Below are positions 43,189 to 52,476 of a DNA stretch of 64,000 nucleotides, piece after piece. Location: NCBI RefSeq assembly GCF_027925445.1, contig NZ_AP027149.1, positions 2,554,501-2,618,500 on the forward strand. The letters run 5' to 3'. Numbering within the stretch: position 1 is the stretch's first letter; every line of letters starts with the position of its first letter. The notes under the pieces were generated by a model. The model had not been told where the DNA came from, did not search any database, and was given only the letters and a program-made list of their open reading frames with translations. Source of the stretch: Methylocystis bryophila (lineage in GTDB: Bacteria; Pseudomonadota; Alphaproteobacteria; Rhizobiales; Beijerinckiaceae). The translations under genes and the position numbers were made by a program.

Positions 43189-44217
43189 ATGAGCGAGAGA
43201 ATCGCGGCCACAATCGTCACGGGCTTTTTGGGCGCCGGAAAGACCACGCTCATTCGCCATCTCGTCGAGGCGACGCGGGATCGGCGCCTTGCGCTCCTCA
43301 TCAACGAATTCGGCGACGTCGGGGTCGACGGCGAGATTCTGCGCGCCTGCGGCGACGAGGATTGCGAAAGACCGCATATCGTCGAGCTTGCCAATGGATG
43401 TCTATGCTGCACGGTCGCCGAGGACTTCGCCCCAGCGATCGAAGCCTTGCTCGCGCTCGACTCGCCCCCAGAGCATGTCATCATCGAAACCTCGGGCCTC
43501 GCTCTCCCGAAGCCCTTGGTCAAGGCCTTCGACTGGCCGCGGATTCGCTCGCGCCTCTTCGTCGACGGCGTTGTCGCGGTGGTGGACGGTCCGGCGGTGG
43601 CCGAGGGGCGGTTCGCCGATGATCTCGAGGCGCTGGCGCGTGAGCGCGCCGACGACGCAAGCCTCGATCACGACAATCCCCTTGAAGAAGTCTTCGAGGA
43701 CCAGATCGCTTGCGCCGACATCATCGTCTTGAACAAGACCGACCTGCTCGATCCGCAAGAGGAAGCGCGGGTGATGGAGATCCTGCGCGCCGGCGTCGGA
43801 CGGGCCAGCATTCTGCGCGCGCGCCACGGCGTCGTCGATCCTCGCGTCGCGCTGGGCCTCGGCGCGACCATTCAAGCGGATCTCGCCAATCGTCCGACGC
43901 ATCACGATGCGGAGGAGGAACACGACCACGACGATTTCGAGAGCTTCGTCCTCGATCTTGCGCCCGCCGACGATCCCGAGCGGCTCGTGGCGCTCCTGTC
44001 GGAAGTCGCGGCGGCGCATGATGTCCTGCGGATGAAGGGCTTCGTCGAGGTCACGGGAAAGCCGATGCGGCTGCTCGTCCAGGGAGTGGGCGCGCGCTTC
44101 CTGCACCACTACGACCGCCCTTGGAAGATCGGTGAACCGCGCGCCAGTCGTCTCGTCGTGATCGGACGCAAGGGCCTCGATCGCGCCAAGGTCGCGCAAC
44201 GTCTGTCCGGGCGCTAA
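43189..44217 (+). CDS. cobW: CobW, GTPase linked to cobalt delivery for cobalamin synthesis
   Basis: A 342-residue G3E-family GTPase. Walker A is GFLGAGKTT (residues 12-20), the metal-binding CxCC motif is GCLCCTV (71-74), and the GTP-specificity motif is NKTD. A His-rich loop (HHDAEEEHDHDD) and a C-terminal CobW domain follow. Recent work on the family supports a role as a metallochaperone supplying Co(II). It is the first full gene of the riboswitch-controlled operon; the gap to cobN is 4 nt. Confidence 0.95.
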   Translation: MSERIAATIVTGFLGAGKTTLIRHLVEATRDRRLALLINEFGDVGVDGEILRACGDEDCERPHIVELANGCLCCTVAEDFAPAIEALLALDSPPEHVIIETSGLALPKPLVKAFDWPRIRSRLFVDGVVAVVDGPAVAEGRFADDLEALARERADDASLDHDNPLEEVFEDQIACADIIVLNKTDLLDPQEEARVMEILRAGVGRASILRARHGVVDPRVALGLGATIQADLANRPTHHDAEEEHDHDDFESFVLDLAPADDPERLVALLSEVAAAHDVLRMKGFVEVTGKPMRLLVQGVGARFLHHYDRPWKIGEPRASRLVVIGRKGLDRAKVAQRLSGR

Positions 44218-44221
44218 CTCC

Positions 44222-47200
44222 ATGCATTTGGCCCCGCGTGATCTGCATCGACTAGAGGAAGGCGAGGCCGCGATCGACCTCGAGCAGACGCCTGCGGAGG
44301 TCGTGTTTCTCTCGCTTTCGGATTCCGAGCTGCGTCTCCTCGCGGCGCTCCGCGAGGAGCGGGGCGAGGGCGGCGCGAGCCTGCGCTGCGCCTCGATCGC
44401 GCAGCTGAAGCATCCTTTTTCCGTCGATCTCTATCTCGAGAAGGTGGTGGGCCACGCGCGTCTCGTCGTCGCGCGACTGCTCGGCGGCAAGGACTACTGG
44501 CCTTACGGCGTCGACGAGCTGGCCCGCTTGGCGCGCATGAAAAACATCGCGCTCGCGCTTGTGCCCGGCGACTCCGTCGACGATCCGAGGCTCAGGCGAG
44601 CGTCGACGCTCGACGCGGGAAGCTGCGACCGAATCTGGGCTTATTTCGATCGCGGCGGACCGGAAAACCTCACGCGCTTCCTGGACTACGCAGACACCAT
44701 CGTTGCAGGCGGGACCTGCGGGCGCGAGCCCGTCGCTGTGCCCGCCGCGGGCCGTTATGAAGCCGCGCGGCGCGACGGCGGCGAGGCGCGGGCGCTCATC
44801 GTCTTTTATCGCTCCGCCTATCTTTCCGGCGACGCGGCGCCGATCCTCGCGCTTGCCGATGCGCTCGCAAGCGAAGGCCTCTCGGTCGAAGCGATCTATG
44901 TGACGAGCCTCAAGGAAAGCGAGAGCGAGGCATTCGTGCGCGCGACGCTGAAAACCGTCGCGCCCGACGTCATCTTGAACACGACGGCTTTCTCTGCTCG
45001 GGGCTCAGAGGGCGGCGTCCTCGATCTCGCCGACGCGCCAGTGTTGCAAGCGGCGCTGGCGATCTCGACGAAGGAGGCCTGGGAGCGATCGCCACGCGGC
45101 GCCAGCGGCGCGGATCTCGCGATGAATATTGTGCTTCCCGAGGTCGACGGCCGCATTTTCACGCGCGCGATATCCTTCAAGGAGATGGCGCAAGCCTTTG
45201 GGAGAAGCGAATTCGACGCGCCACGCCATGCGCCGGAAGCTTCGCGCGTCTCTTTCGTCGCCGCGCTCGCCGCGAACTGGGCGCGACTGCGCCGTAAGCC
45301 CAACGTCGAAAAATCCATCGCGCTGATCCTTTCCGACTACCCCGCCCGGCGCGGTCGCGGCGGCTATGCGATTGGCCTCGACGCCGAGGCGAGCGCCTAT
45401 GCGATCGTCGAAGCGCTCGCGGGCGAGGGCTATGACGTCGGCGGCGCCGAGCCGCTGCGCGAGGGACAGGGATTGGTCAGAAGGCTCGAGGAGAGCCAGA
45501 GTTTCGTCGAGCTGACGCTCGACGACTATCGCGCGCGCTTTGCGGCGCTTCCCGAAAATTTCAGGCGTCGCGTCGAGGCGCGATGGGGCGCGCCACAAGA
45601 CGATTCGGCCTGCGCTCATGAGGCGTTCCGCTTTTCCTGCATCGAGAGCGGCAAGCTCGTCGTGGCCTTCCAGCCCGATCGCGGCGCACGCGCCGAGCGG
45701 CGCGAAAGCTATCATGACGGCGAATCTGCGCCGCGGCACGCCTATGTCGCGTTCTATCTTTGGTTGCGCAGCGTGCGCCGCATCGATGCGATGATCCATC
45801 TTGGCGCGCATGGCACGCTCGAGTTCCTCCCCGGAAAATCCGTGATGCTTGCGCCGGACTGCGCTCCGGAAGCGCTGCTTGGGCCGACGCCGATGGTCTA
45901 TCCCTTCATCGTCAATAATCCTGGCGAGGCGGCGCAGGCGAAGCGTCGCCTTGCAGCCGTCACGATCGGTCATATGACGCCGCCGCTTGAAGAGGCCCAG
46001 CTCTATGACGACGCCGCCCGGCTGGAGCAGATGCTCGACGAATACGCCCAAGCCGCGGCGCTCGATCCCCGTCGCGCCCGGCGCATCGCCGGCGCCGTCC
46101 TGGACGAGGCGCAGCGCAGCGGCCTCGCCCAGGAATGCGGGCTCAAGCGCGACGCGGACGAGCTCGAAGCGCTGGCGCGTCTCGACGCCTGGCTCTGCGA
46201 TGTGAAGGAGTTGCGCATCGGCGTCGGGCTGCATGTCTTCGGCCGCGCCGAGAACGAGGATCCGATGCGGGCGGCTTGCGCGCGGGCGGAAAGGGCCGCG
46301 TTGCTCGGAGCGCTCGCAGGACGTTTTATCGAACCCGGTCCGGCCGGCGCGCCGTCGCGCGGCCGACGCGACGTGTTGCCCACCGGCCGCAATCTCTTTT
46401 GCATCGATCCGCGACATGCACCGACGCGCAGCGCCTATGACATCGGGCGCCGCGCCGCAGAGGAGGTCATGACGCGCCATGCGCGCGAGCATGGCGATTG
46501 GCCGCGCGCCCTGGTGCTCGATCTCTGGGGCAGCGCGACGATCCGCACCGGCGGCGAGGATTTCGCGCAGGCGCTGGCGCTTTTGGGAGTCGAGCCGCTC
46601 TGGGACGACGCCACGGGGCGAGTTTCCGGCTTCGAGATCATTTCCGCGGCGCGGCGCGAGTTTCCGCGCGTCGACGTGACGCTGCATGTCTCTGGCGTGT
46701 TCCGCGACATGTTCCCCGCGCTCGTCGCGCTTTTTCATGACGCCGTCCACGCTGTCGCGGCTCTCGACGAGGACGAGGCTTTCAATCCGCTGACGGGCGT
46801 TCGGGGAAGCGCGCTGGAGCGGGTCTTCGGCGCGGCGCAGGGAGTCTATGGCCTCGGCCTGAGCGAAACGCTGCAGCGCGGCGCCTGGGAAAAGCGGGAA
46901 GAACTTGGCGCAGCCTTCCTCGACGCCGCAGGTTTCGCTTACGACAGAGCTGGCGAAAGCCGTCCGGCGCGCGAGAGCTTCGCGGCGCGGGTCGCTGGGG
47001 CCGACGCGTTGGTGCATGTTCAGGATATGGCTGAAACCGATGTTCTCGCCGGCTCCGCCTTTGCCGAGTTCGAAGGCGGCTTTTGCGCCGCCAACCGCGC
47101 GCTGGGCGGCGCGGCGTCGCTCACCCATCTCGATCTCACGGATCCCACGCGGCCGCGTCCCCGCAGCTTGAAGAGCGAGGTCGCCCGCGTCACGCGTGGC

Positions 47201-47515
47201 CGGCTCGCCAATCCGCGCTGGCTGTCTGGACAGATGCGGCACGGCCATCGCGGCGCTGCGGAGATCGCCGAGGCGATCGACAATCTTTACGCCTTCGCGG
47301 CGTTCGGCGATCTCGTGAGCGACGAACAATTCGATCTGGCGCATCGGGCGACGCTGGGCGACGAGGAGGTTTCGGCCTTCCTCGCGCGTGAGAATCCGCG
47401 CGCGCTCGAAGCGATCGCACGCGTCTTCGCTGAAGCGCTGGCGCGCGGTTTGTGGCGCAGCCGACGCAATAGCGCGCATTTTTTCAATGAGGCGGCAGAT
47501 GACACATATCGCTGA
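44222..47515 (+). CDS. cobN: Aerobic cobaltochelatase subunit CobN
   Basis: A 1097-residue large chelatase subunit, related to BchH, that inserts cobalt into hydrogenobyrinic acid a,c-diamide with CobS and CobT and ATP. Family-type motifs include VYPFIVNNPGEAAQAKRR, IHLGAHGTLEFLPGKSV and NPRWLSGQMRHGHRGAAEIA. The length matches the family (about 1,200). CobS and CobT are not in the window. A 1046-residue open frame on the opposite strand is a shadow of this gene. Confidence 0.95.
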   Translation: MHLAPRDLHRLEEGEAAIDLEQTPAEVVFLSLSDSELRLLAALREERGEGGASLRCASIAQLKHPFSVDLYLEKVVGHARLVVARLLGGKDYWPYGVDELARLARMKNIALALVPGDSVDDPRLRRASTLDAGSCDRIWAYFDRGGPENLTRFLDYADTIVAGGTCGREPVAVPAAGRYEAARRDGGEARALIVFYRSAYLSGDAAPILALADALASEGLSVEAIYVTSLKESESEAFVRATLKTVAPDVILNTTAFSARGSEGGVLDLADAPVLQAALAISTKEAWERSPRGASGADLAMNIVLPEVDGRIFTRAISFKEMAQAFGRSEFDAPRHAPEASRVSFVAALAANWARLRRKPNVEKSIALILSDYPARRGRGGYAIGLDAEASAYAIVEALAGEGYDVGGAEPLREGQGLVRRLEESQSFVELTLDDYRARFAALPENFRRRVEARWGAPQDDSACAHEAFRFSCIESGKLVVAFQPDRGARAERRESYHDGESAPRHAYVAFYLWLRSVRRIDAMIHLGAHGTLEFLPGKSVMLAPDCAPEALLGPTPMVYPFIVNNPGEAAQAKRRLAAVTIGHMTPPLEEAQLYDDAARLEQMLDEYAQAAALDPRRARRIAGAVLDEAQRSGLAQECGLKRDADELEALARLDAWLCDVKELRIGVGLHVFGRAENEDPMRAACARAERAALLGALAGRFIEPGPAGAPSRGRRDVLPTGRNLFCIDPRHAPTRSAYDIGRRAAEEVMTRHAREHGDWPRALVLDLWGSATIRTGGEDFAQALALLGVEPLWDDATGRVSGFEIISAARREFPRVDVTLHVSGVFRDMFPALVALFHDAVHAVAALDEDEAFNPLTGVRGSALERVFGAAQGVYGLGLSETLQRGAWEKREELGAAFLDAAGFAYDRAGESRPARESFAARVAGADALVHVQDMAETDVLAGSAFAEFEGGFCAANRALGGAASLTHLDLTDPTRPRPRSLKSEVARVTRGRLANPRWLSGQMRHGHRGAAEIAEAIDNLYAFAAFGDLVSDEQFDLAHRATLGDEEVSAFLARENPRALEAIARVFAEALARGLWRSRRNSAHFFNEAADDTYR

Positions 47516-48785
47516 ATTTGGCGCGCGCGATTGCAGCGCGCCACAAATCAAGGGCTGGTGCCCCGGGGCTCTGCAGCCCATGCTAAGCGGCGACGGCCTG
47601 CTGATGCGCCCGAAAATTCTGGGATCGCGGCTGTCGCTTTCGCAAGCGAGCGAGGTTGCGGGCGTCGCGCGGGATTGCGGCAATGGCCTGATTGATCTCT
47701 CGCAGCGCGCGCAACTGCAATTGCGCGGGTTAAGTGAAAAATGCTTCGCGCAGGCTATCATGCGCCTCGCATGCGCAGGACTGACCGCACGGGACATGCG
47801 CCTCGAGGCCGCGCTGAATATTCTGTCCTCACCTCTGCCAGGAAACGCCGACGCCGTGGTCGAGTCTTTGGCGCAGGCCTTCCCCAGCGACCAGGCGCTC
47901 GGCTCCTTGCCGGGGAAATTCCTCTTCCTCGTCGATGATGGCTCGCCGGGGCTAGACGACGTTTTGGCCGACGTTCGTATCGAGATCAGCGGCGACGCCG
48001 TCTGTGTCGTCGCCGAAGGAGCGCGAGACGTCGCCGCGCGCGTGAGCCCCACGGAAGCCGCTGAAGCGGCGATGGCCTTGGCGCGCGCCTTCGTTCGTCT
48101 GCGAACCGCTGCGCCCTTTGAGCGCCGCCGCATGCGCGCTCTCACAGCTGAGCTCGGCGTCGAGGCGGTGTTCCGGGAGGCGGGATTGCGGGCAGAGCCA
48201 CATCGCGATGCTTGGCCTCGGGCGAATCCCGGCGGCCTTATCGGCGCCGGGACGATCGGCGAAACGCATTTTGCGTGCCTTGGGGTCGGCTATGCCCGGC
48301 TCGACGCCGCCCAACTTTCTCGCCTCGTCCTTGAGGCGGAAGATTGCGGCGCGACCGAGCTGCGGCTCTCCCCCTGGCGCATGATCCTCGTGCCGCTGCC
48401 CTCGCGCGCCGACGCCGAGCATCTCGTGAACGCAGCCGGCGCTTTGGGATTTGTCGTCGATGAAACGGATCCTCGTCTGACGGTGCTCGCCTGCTCGGGC
48501 GCGCCGGATTGTCCCCAGGCGCTCAGCGCCACGCGCGTCGCGCTCGATGAGCTCGCGCCCCTCGCCGCGCGACTGGGCGCTGGTGGGGTCGGCCTGCATG
48601 TCTCGGGCTGCGTCAAAGGCTGCGCGCGACCGGCCCCTGCGCCCGCGACTCTCGTCGCGCGAGGCGATAATCTTTTCGACCTCATCTTCGACGGCGACGT
48701 CAATGGCGAGCCCTTCGCACGGGGCGTCAATCCCGTGACGGCGGCCCGACTGATGGCGCAACGCGCCGAGGAGACGGGTCGGTGA
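47499..48785 (+). CDS. cobG: Precorrin-3B synthase CobG
   Basis: A 428-residue oxygen-dependent monooxygenase that makes precorrin-3B during ring contraction. It has the sulfite/nitrite-reductase-like fold with two half-domains (GWCPGALQPM... near the N-terminus) and the iron-sulfur/sirohaem-type cysteine motifs CSGAPDCPQ and CVKGCARP. Its presence marks the aerobic route. ATG 47499 lies inside the cobN coding end (17 nt overlap), and the stop overlaps cobH as GTGA. Confidence 0.92.
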   Translation: MTHIAEFGARDCSAPQIKGWCPGALQPMLSGDGLLMRPKILGSRLSLSQASEVAGVARDCGNGLIDLSQRAQLQLRGLSEKCFAQAIMRLACAGLTARDMRLEAALNILSSPLPGNADAVVESLAQAFPSDQALGSLPGKFLFLVDDGSPGLDDVLADVRIEISGDAVCVVAEGARDVAARVSPTEAAEAAMALARAFVRLRTAAPFERRRMRALTAELGVEAVFREAGLRAEPHRDAWPRANPGGLIGAGTIGETHFACLGVGYARLDAAQLSRLVLEAEDCGATELRLSPWRMILVPLPSRADAEHLVNAAGALGFVVDETDPRLTVLACSGAPDCPQALSATRVALDELAPLAARLGAGGVGLHVSGCVKGCARPAPAPATLVARGDNLFDLIFDGDVNGEPFARGVNPVTAARLMAQRAEETGR

Positions 48786-49414
48786 GTCGTCCTTACGAAT
48801 ACATCCATGACGGCGCCGGGATTTATGCGCGCTCCTTCGCGATCATTCGGTCAGAGGCGAAGCTCGGGCGTTTCTCGCCGCAAGAAGAGCGCGTCGCGGT
48901 GCGCATCATCCATGCCTGCGGCATGGTGGAGGTCGCCGACGACATCATCTTTTCGCCGGGCGCCGTCGCCGCGGCGGAAGGGGCGCTTCGCGAGGGCGCG
49001 CCGGTTCTCTGCGACGCCAATATGGTCGCGCATGGCGTGACGCGCGCGCGGCTCCCCGCGGGGAACGCCGTCGTCTGCGCGCTGAGCGACCCTGGCGTCG
49101 GAGAGCTCGCGCAAAAGCTCGGCACGACGCGAAGCGCCGCGGCGCTGGAGCTGTGGGGCGAACGGCTCGGCGGCGCCGTCGTCGCGATCGGCAATGCGCC
49201 AACGGCGCTTTTTCATCTGCTCGAAATGCTGGACAATGGCGCGCCGAAACCGGCCGCAATTCTCGGCATGCCGGTCGGCTTCGTCGGCGCGGCGGAATCG
49301 AAGGAGGCGCTGTGCGCGCAAGAGGCCGTCCCCTTCATCGTGGTCAGGGGCCGCAAAGGCGGTAGCGCCATGGCGGCGGCGGCGGTGAACGCGCTGGCGA
49401 GCGAGCACGAATGA
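48782..49414 (+). CDS. cobH: Precorrin-8X methylmutase CobH
   Basis: A 210-residue enzyme moving the C11 methyl group to C12 to give hydrogenobyrinic acid. The family pattern is clear: IIHACGMVEVADDI (catalytic His), VLCDANMVAHGVTR, and ILGMPVGFVGAAESKEAL. GTG start at 48782 overlaps the cobG stop; it ends overlapping cobI by ATGA. Confidence 0.94.
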   Translation: MSRPYEYIHDGAGIYARSFAIIRSEAKLGRFSPQEERVAVRIIHACGMVEVADDIIFSPGAVAAAEGALREGAPVLCDANMVAHGVTRARLPAGNAVVCALSDPGVGELAQKLGTTRSAAALELWGERLGGAVVAIGNAPTALFHLLEMLDNGAPKPAAILGMPVGFVGAAESKEALCAQEAVPFIVVRGRKGGSAMAAAAVNALASEHE

Positions 49415-50142
49415 CGGGCGCGGGCGTACTGCACGGCGTCGGCCTTGGGCCGGGCGATCCGGAGCTCATCACGGTGAAGGCCGCGCGTCTCGTGGGCTCC
49501 GCCCGCTTCGTCGCCTATTTCGCAAAGGCGGGGCGCAACAGCCACGCGCGCACCATCGCGCGCCCCTATCTTCGACCGGATTGCCAGGAAATCGCGCTCG
49601 CCTACCCAATGACGACGGAGCGGCCATTCTATTCGGTTGATTACGTCGAGGCGCTGCGCCGCTTCTACGAGGAGAGCGCCGAGCGCCTTGCCAATCTTCT
49701 CGCTCAGGGACGCGACGTGGCGTTGCTATGCGAGGGCGATCCGATGTTTTACGGCTCGTTTATGCATATTTTCGTGCGACTCGAGCAGCGGTTCCGCATC
49801 GAGATATGCGCTGGCGTCTCGGGCATGTCCGGCTGCTTCGCCGCCGCGCGCGCGCCGATGACCTGGGGCGACGACACGCTGACGGTGGTGCCCGCGACGC
49901 TCGACGAAGCGGGCCTCGAACGCCGCCTCGCCGAGGCGGACGCCGCCGTCGTGATGAAGCTCGGCGGAAATTTTGCAAAGCTCAGGCGCGTGCTGACAAG
50001 ACTCGGACTCGTTCACCGCGCCATCTATGTCGAACGCGGCACAATGGCGGGCGAGAGGATCATTCCTTTTTGCGAGAAGCTCGACGACACGGCGCCTTAT
50101 TTCGCGATGGTGCTCGCGCCCGGGAAGGGGCGACGCCCATGA
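49411..50142 (+). CDS. cobI: Precorrin-2 C20-methyltransferase CobI
   Basis: A 243-residue tetrapyrrole methylase (SAM). The class motif VGLGPGDPELIT opens the protein; CEGDPMFYGSFMHIF and CAGVSGMSGCFAA follow. It adds the C20 methyl of precorrin-3A. ATG 49411 overlaps the cobH stop as ATGA, and the stop overlaps cobJ likewise. Confidence 0.93.
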   Translation: MTGAGVLHGVGLGPGDPELITVKAARLVGSARFVAYFAKAGRNSHARTIARPYLRPDCQEIALAYPMTTERPFYSVDYVEALRRFYEESAERLANLLAQGRDVALLCEGDPMFYGSFMHIFVRLEQRFRIEICAGVSGMSGCFAAARAPMTWGDDTLTVVPATLDEAGLERRLAEADAAVVMKLGGNFAKLRRVLTRLGLVHRAIYVERGTMAGERIIPFCEKLDDTAPYFAMVLAPGKGRRP

Positions 50143-50900
50143 GCGGGCGCAGCGGTCGTCTCGTTGTCGTGGGGCTTGGTCCTGGCGGCCCCGGCTATCT
50201 GACGGAAGACTCGCGCGCGGCGCTCGAGTCGGCGCAGGATCTGATCGGCTATGCTCCTTATCTTGCGCGCCTGCCCGAGCGCGAAGGACAGACGCGGCTC
50301 GCGAGCGACAACCGCGTGGAGCTGGAGCGCGCGCGCGAGGCGTTGCGGCGCGCGGCGGAGGGTCGCCGCGTTGCGCTCGTCTCGGGAGGCGATCCCGGCG
50401 TGTTCGCGATGGCGGCGGCCGTGTTCGAAGCCATGGAGACGGGAGAGCCCGCTTGGCGCGGGCTCGACGTCGAAGTGCTGCCGGGCGTTTCGGCGATGCT
50501 CGCTGCGGCCGCGCGTCTCGGCGCTCCTCTCGGAGGCGATTTTTGCGCGATCTCGCTCTCCGACAATCTGAAGCCATGGGACACGATCACGAGGCGTCTC
50601 GAATGCGCCGCGCGCGGCGATTTCGTCATCGCGCTTTACAACCCCGCGTCGCGCGCGCGGCCCAGCCGCATCCTCGACGCTTTCGCCATTCTGAGCGCTG
50701 CGCTTCCCCCTGAGACGCTCGTCGTCTTCGCCAAATCGGTCGGGCGCGCCGAGGAGCAGATCATCATCGCCGATCTCGCAAACGCCGATCTCTCGCAGGT
50801 CGACATGGCGACGCTCGTCATCATCGGCGCCAAAGGCACAAGGCTGATCGAGCGGCCCGGCGCGCGACCCTTCGTCTACACCTTGCGACGCGTCTCATGA
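50139..50900 (+). CDS. cobJ: Precorrin-3B C17-methyltransferase CobJ
   Basis: A 253-residue SAM methylase that contracts the ring and methylates C17. Motifs: VVGLGPGGPGYLTEDSR, ALVSGGDPGVFAMAAAVFE and EVLPGVSAMLAAAARLGAP, all typical of CobJ/CbiH. The start and stop are both 4-nt overlaps with neighbours (ATGA), so the frame is fixed. In the canonical order cobK would be next; here cobL follows directly. Confidence 0.93.
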   Translation: MSGRSGRLVVVGLGPGGPGYLTEDSRAALESAQDLIGYAPYLARLPEREGQTRLASDNRVELERAREALRRAAEGRRVALVSGGDPGVFAMAAAVFEAMETGEPAWRGLDVEVLPGVSAMLAAAARLGAPLGGDFCAISLSDNLKPWDTITRRLECAARGDFVIALYNPASRARPSRILDAFAILSAALPPETLVVFAKSVGRAEEQIIIADLANADLSQVDMATLVIIGAKGTRLIERPGARPFVYTLRRVS

Positions 50901-52093
50901 CCGGGCGCTGGCTCACGATCCTCGGGGTCGGGGAGGATGGCGCATTGTCATCGGCCGCGCGCGCCTCGATCGACGCGGCGACGGCGATCTTCGGCGGCGC
51001 GCGGCATCTCGCGCTCCTCGGTCCGACAAAGGCCGCGCAGCGCCCATGGCCCTCACCCTTTGCGCTGGGCGTCGCAGAAGTGATGGAGCGTCGCGGCGCG
51101 CCGACCGTCGTGCTGGCCTCCGGCGATCCCTTCTTTTACGGCGTCGGCTCGACGCTCGCCGAAAAAATCGCCCGCGACGAAATCTTCTGCCTGCCGGCGC
51201 CCTCTACCTTCGCGCTCGTTGCCGCGCGGCTCGCCTGGAGCCAGCAAGACTGCGTGCTCCTGTCGCTGCATGGCCGCGCCTTCGAGCGTGTGACGCCGCA
51301 TTTGCAGCCGGGAAGGCGGCTCATCGCGCTCTCCTGGGACGAGACGACGCCGGCGCGCCTCGCAGAGCATCTCATTGCGAGAGGGTTTGGGCGCTCCGTC
51401 CTGCATGTGCTCGAAAATCTCGGCGGGCCGCGCGAACGCATCCGCTCGGCGGCGGCGGCGGAGTTCGCGTTTCAGGACATCTCGCCGCTCAACGCCGTCG
51501 CGGTGGAGCTGATCGCTGACGCGGACGCGCGCGTCATTCCGTTGACGCCGGGGCTTCCCGACGAATGGTTCGAGCATGACGGACAGCTCACCAAGCGCGA
51601 GGTGCGCGCCGTGACGCTCTCGGGGCTCGCGCCGAAGAAAGGCGAGCGGTTGTGGGACATTGGCGCGGGCGCGGGCTCCATCGCAATCGAATGGATGCTG
51701 GCCGATCCCGCCAATCGCGCGGTCGCGATCGAGCGCGACGAGACGCGCGCCTCGCGCATCGCGAGAAACGCCGCCGCGCTCGGAGTCCCCGATCTCGAAA
51801 TTCTACGCGGCGCGGCGCCGGCGGCGCTCGCCGGGCTCGAGCCTCCCGACGCGATCTTCATCGGCGGGGGAGGGCGCGATGCAATCGAGGCCGCCTGGGC
51901 GGCGTTGCCAGGAGGCGGACGCATCGTCGTCAATGCGGTGACGCTCGAGACGCAGGCGCTGCTCTCCGACCTATTCGCCGCTCGGGGCGGCGATCTCGTC
52001 GAGGTGCGGATCGCCAAGGCGCGCGCGGTCGGAGGTTTCCATGCGCTCGATCCGGCCATGGCCGTGTTGCAATGGCGGGGGCAAAAGCCGTGA
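50897..52093 (+). CDS. cobL: Precorrin-6Y C5,15-methyltransferase (decarboxylating) CobL
   Basis: A 398-residue bifunctional protein. The N-terminal half is CbiE-like (ILGVGEDGALSSAAR, ASGDPFFYGVGSTL) and methylates C5; the C-terminal half is CbiT-like with the SAM motif WDIGAGAGSIAIEW and methylates C15 and decarboxylates the C12 side chain. Overlaps cobJ by ATGA and cobE by GTGA. Confidence 0.93.
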   Translation: MTGRWLTILGVGEDGALSSAARASIDAATAIFGGARHLALLGPTKAAQRPWPSPFALGVAEVMERRGAPTVVLASGDPFFYGVGSTLAEKIARDEIFCLPAPSTFALVAARLAWSQQDCVLLSLHGRAFERVTPHLQPGRRLIALSWDETTPARLAEHLIARGFGRSVLHVLENLGGPRERIRSAAAAEFAFQDISPLNAVAVELIADADARVIPLTPGLPDEWFEHDGQLTKREVRAVTLSGLAPKKGERLWDIGAGAGSIAIEWMLADPANRAVAIERDETRASRIARNAAALGVPDLEILRGAAPAALAGLEPPDAIFIGGGGRDAIEAAWAALPGGGRIVVNAVTLETQALLSDLFAARGGDLVEVRIAKARAVGGFHALDPAMAVLQWRGQKP

Positions 52094-52476
52094 CCGCGCG
52101 ATTGGCAATCGGCGTCGGCGGCCGAAGAGGGGTCGACCCAATCGCGCTCGCTGCGCTTGCGCGCGAGGCCGCTGCGCGTTGCGGCGTGGTCGTCGAGGGC
52201 GCCGTCTGCGCCGCGCTTGCCGGGCGCGAGGACGAAGCCGAGTTCCGTGCGGCGTCGGGGCTGCTGAGCGCAAGCTTCGTGCTTCTGCCGCTCGAAGCGT
52301 TGCGCAAGCGCGACGCCGAGCTGCTCACGCGCTCCCCGCTCGTTGCGGCGATGTTTGGCGTCGGCAGCCTCGTCGAGGCTTTGGCGCTCGCGGGGGCGGG
52401 CGAGGGAAGCCGGCTGCTCGCCCCGCGCTTTTCAACCGACCGCCTCGCTTGCGCGATTGCCGAGGGGGCCGCATGA
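52090..52476 (+). CDS. cobE: Cobalamin biosynthesis protein CobE
   Basis: A 128-residue protein homologous to the C-terminal domain of CbiG. It opens ARLAIGVGGRRGVDPIALAA, and the later part (FGVGSLVEALALAGAGEGSRLL) matches this family. Its precise step is unsettled; a role around hydrolysis or handling of precorrin intermediates has been proposed. GTG start 52090 overlaps the cobL stop and its TGA overlaps cobM. Confidence 0.85.
   Translation: MTARLAIGVGGRRGVDPIALAALAREAAARCGVVVEGAVCAALAGREDEAEFRAASGLLSASFVLLPLEALRKRDAELLTRSPLVAAMFGVGSLVEALALAGAGEGSRLLAPRFSTDRLACAIAEGAA

Noticed and set aside
45005..48145. 1046-codon open frame on the minus strand
   Set aside because: It is antisense to cobN/cobG, is Arg/Ser-rich without domain motifs, and arises from the high GC content of the sense genes.
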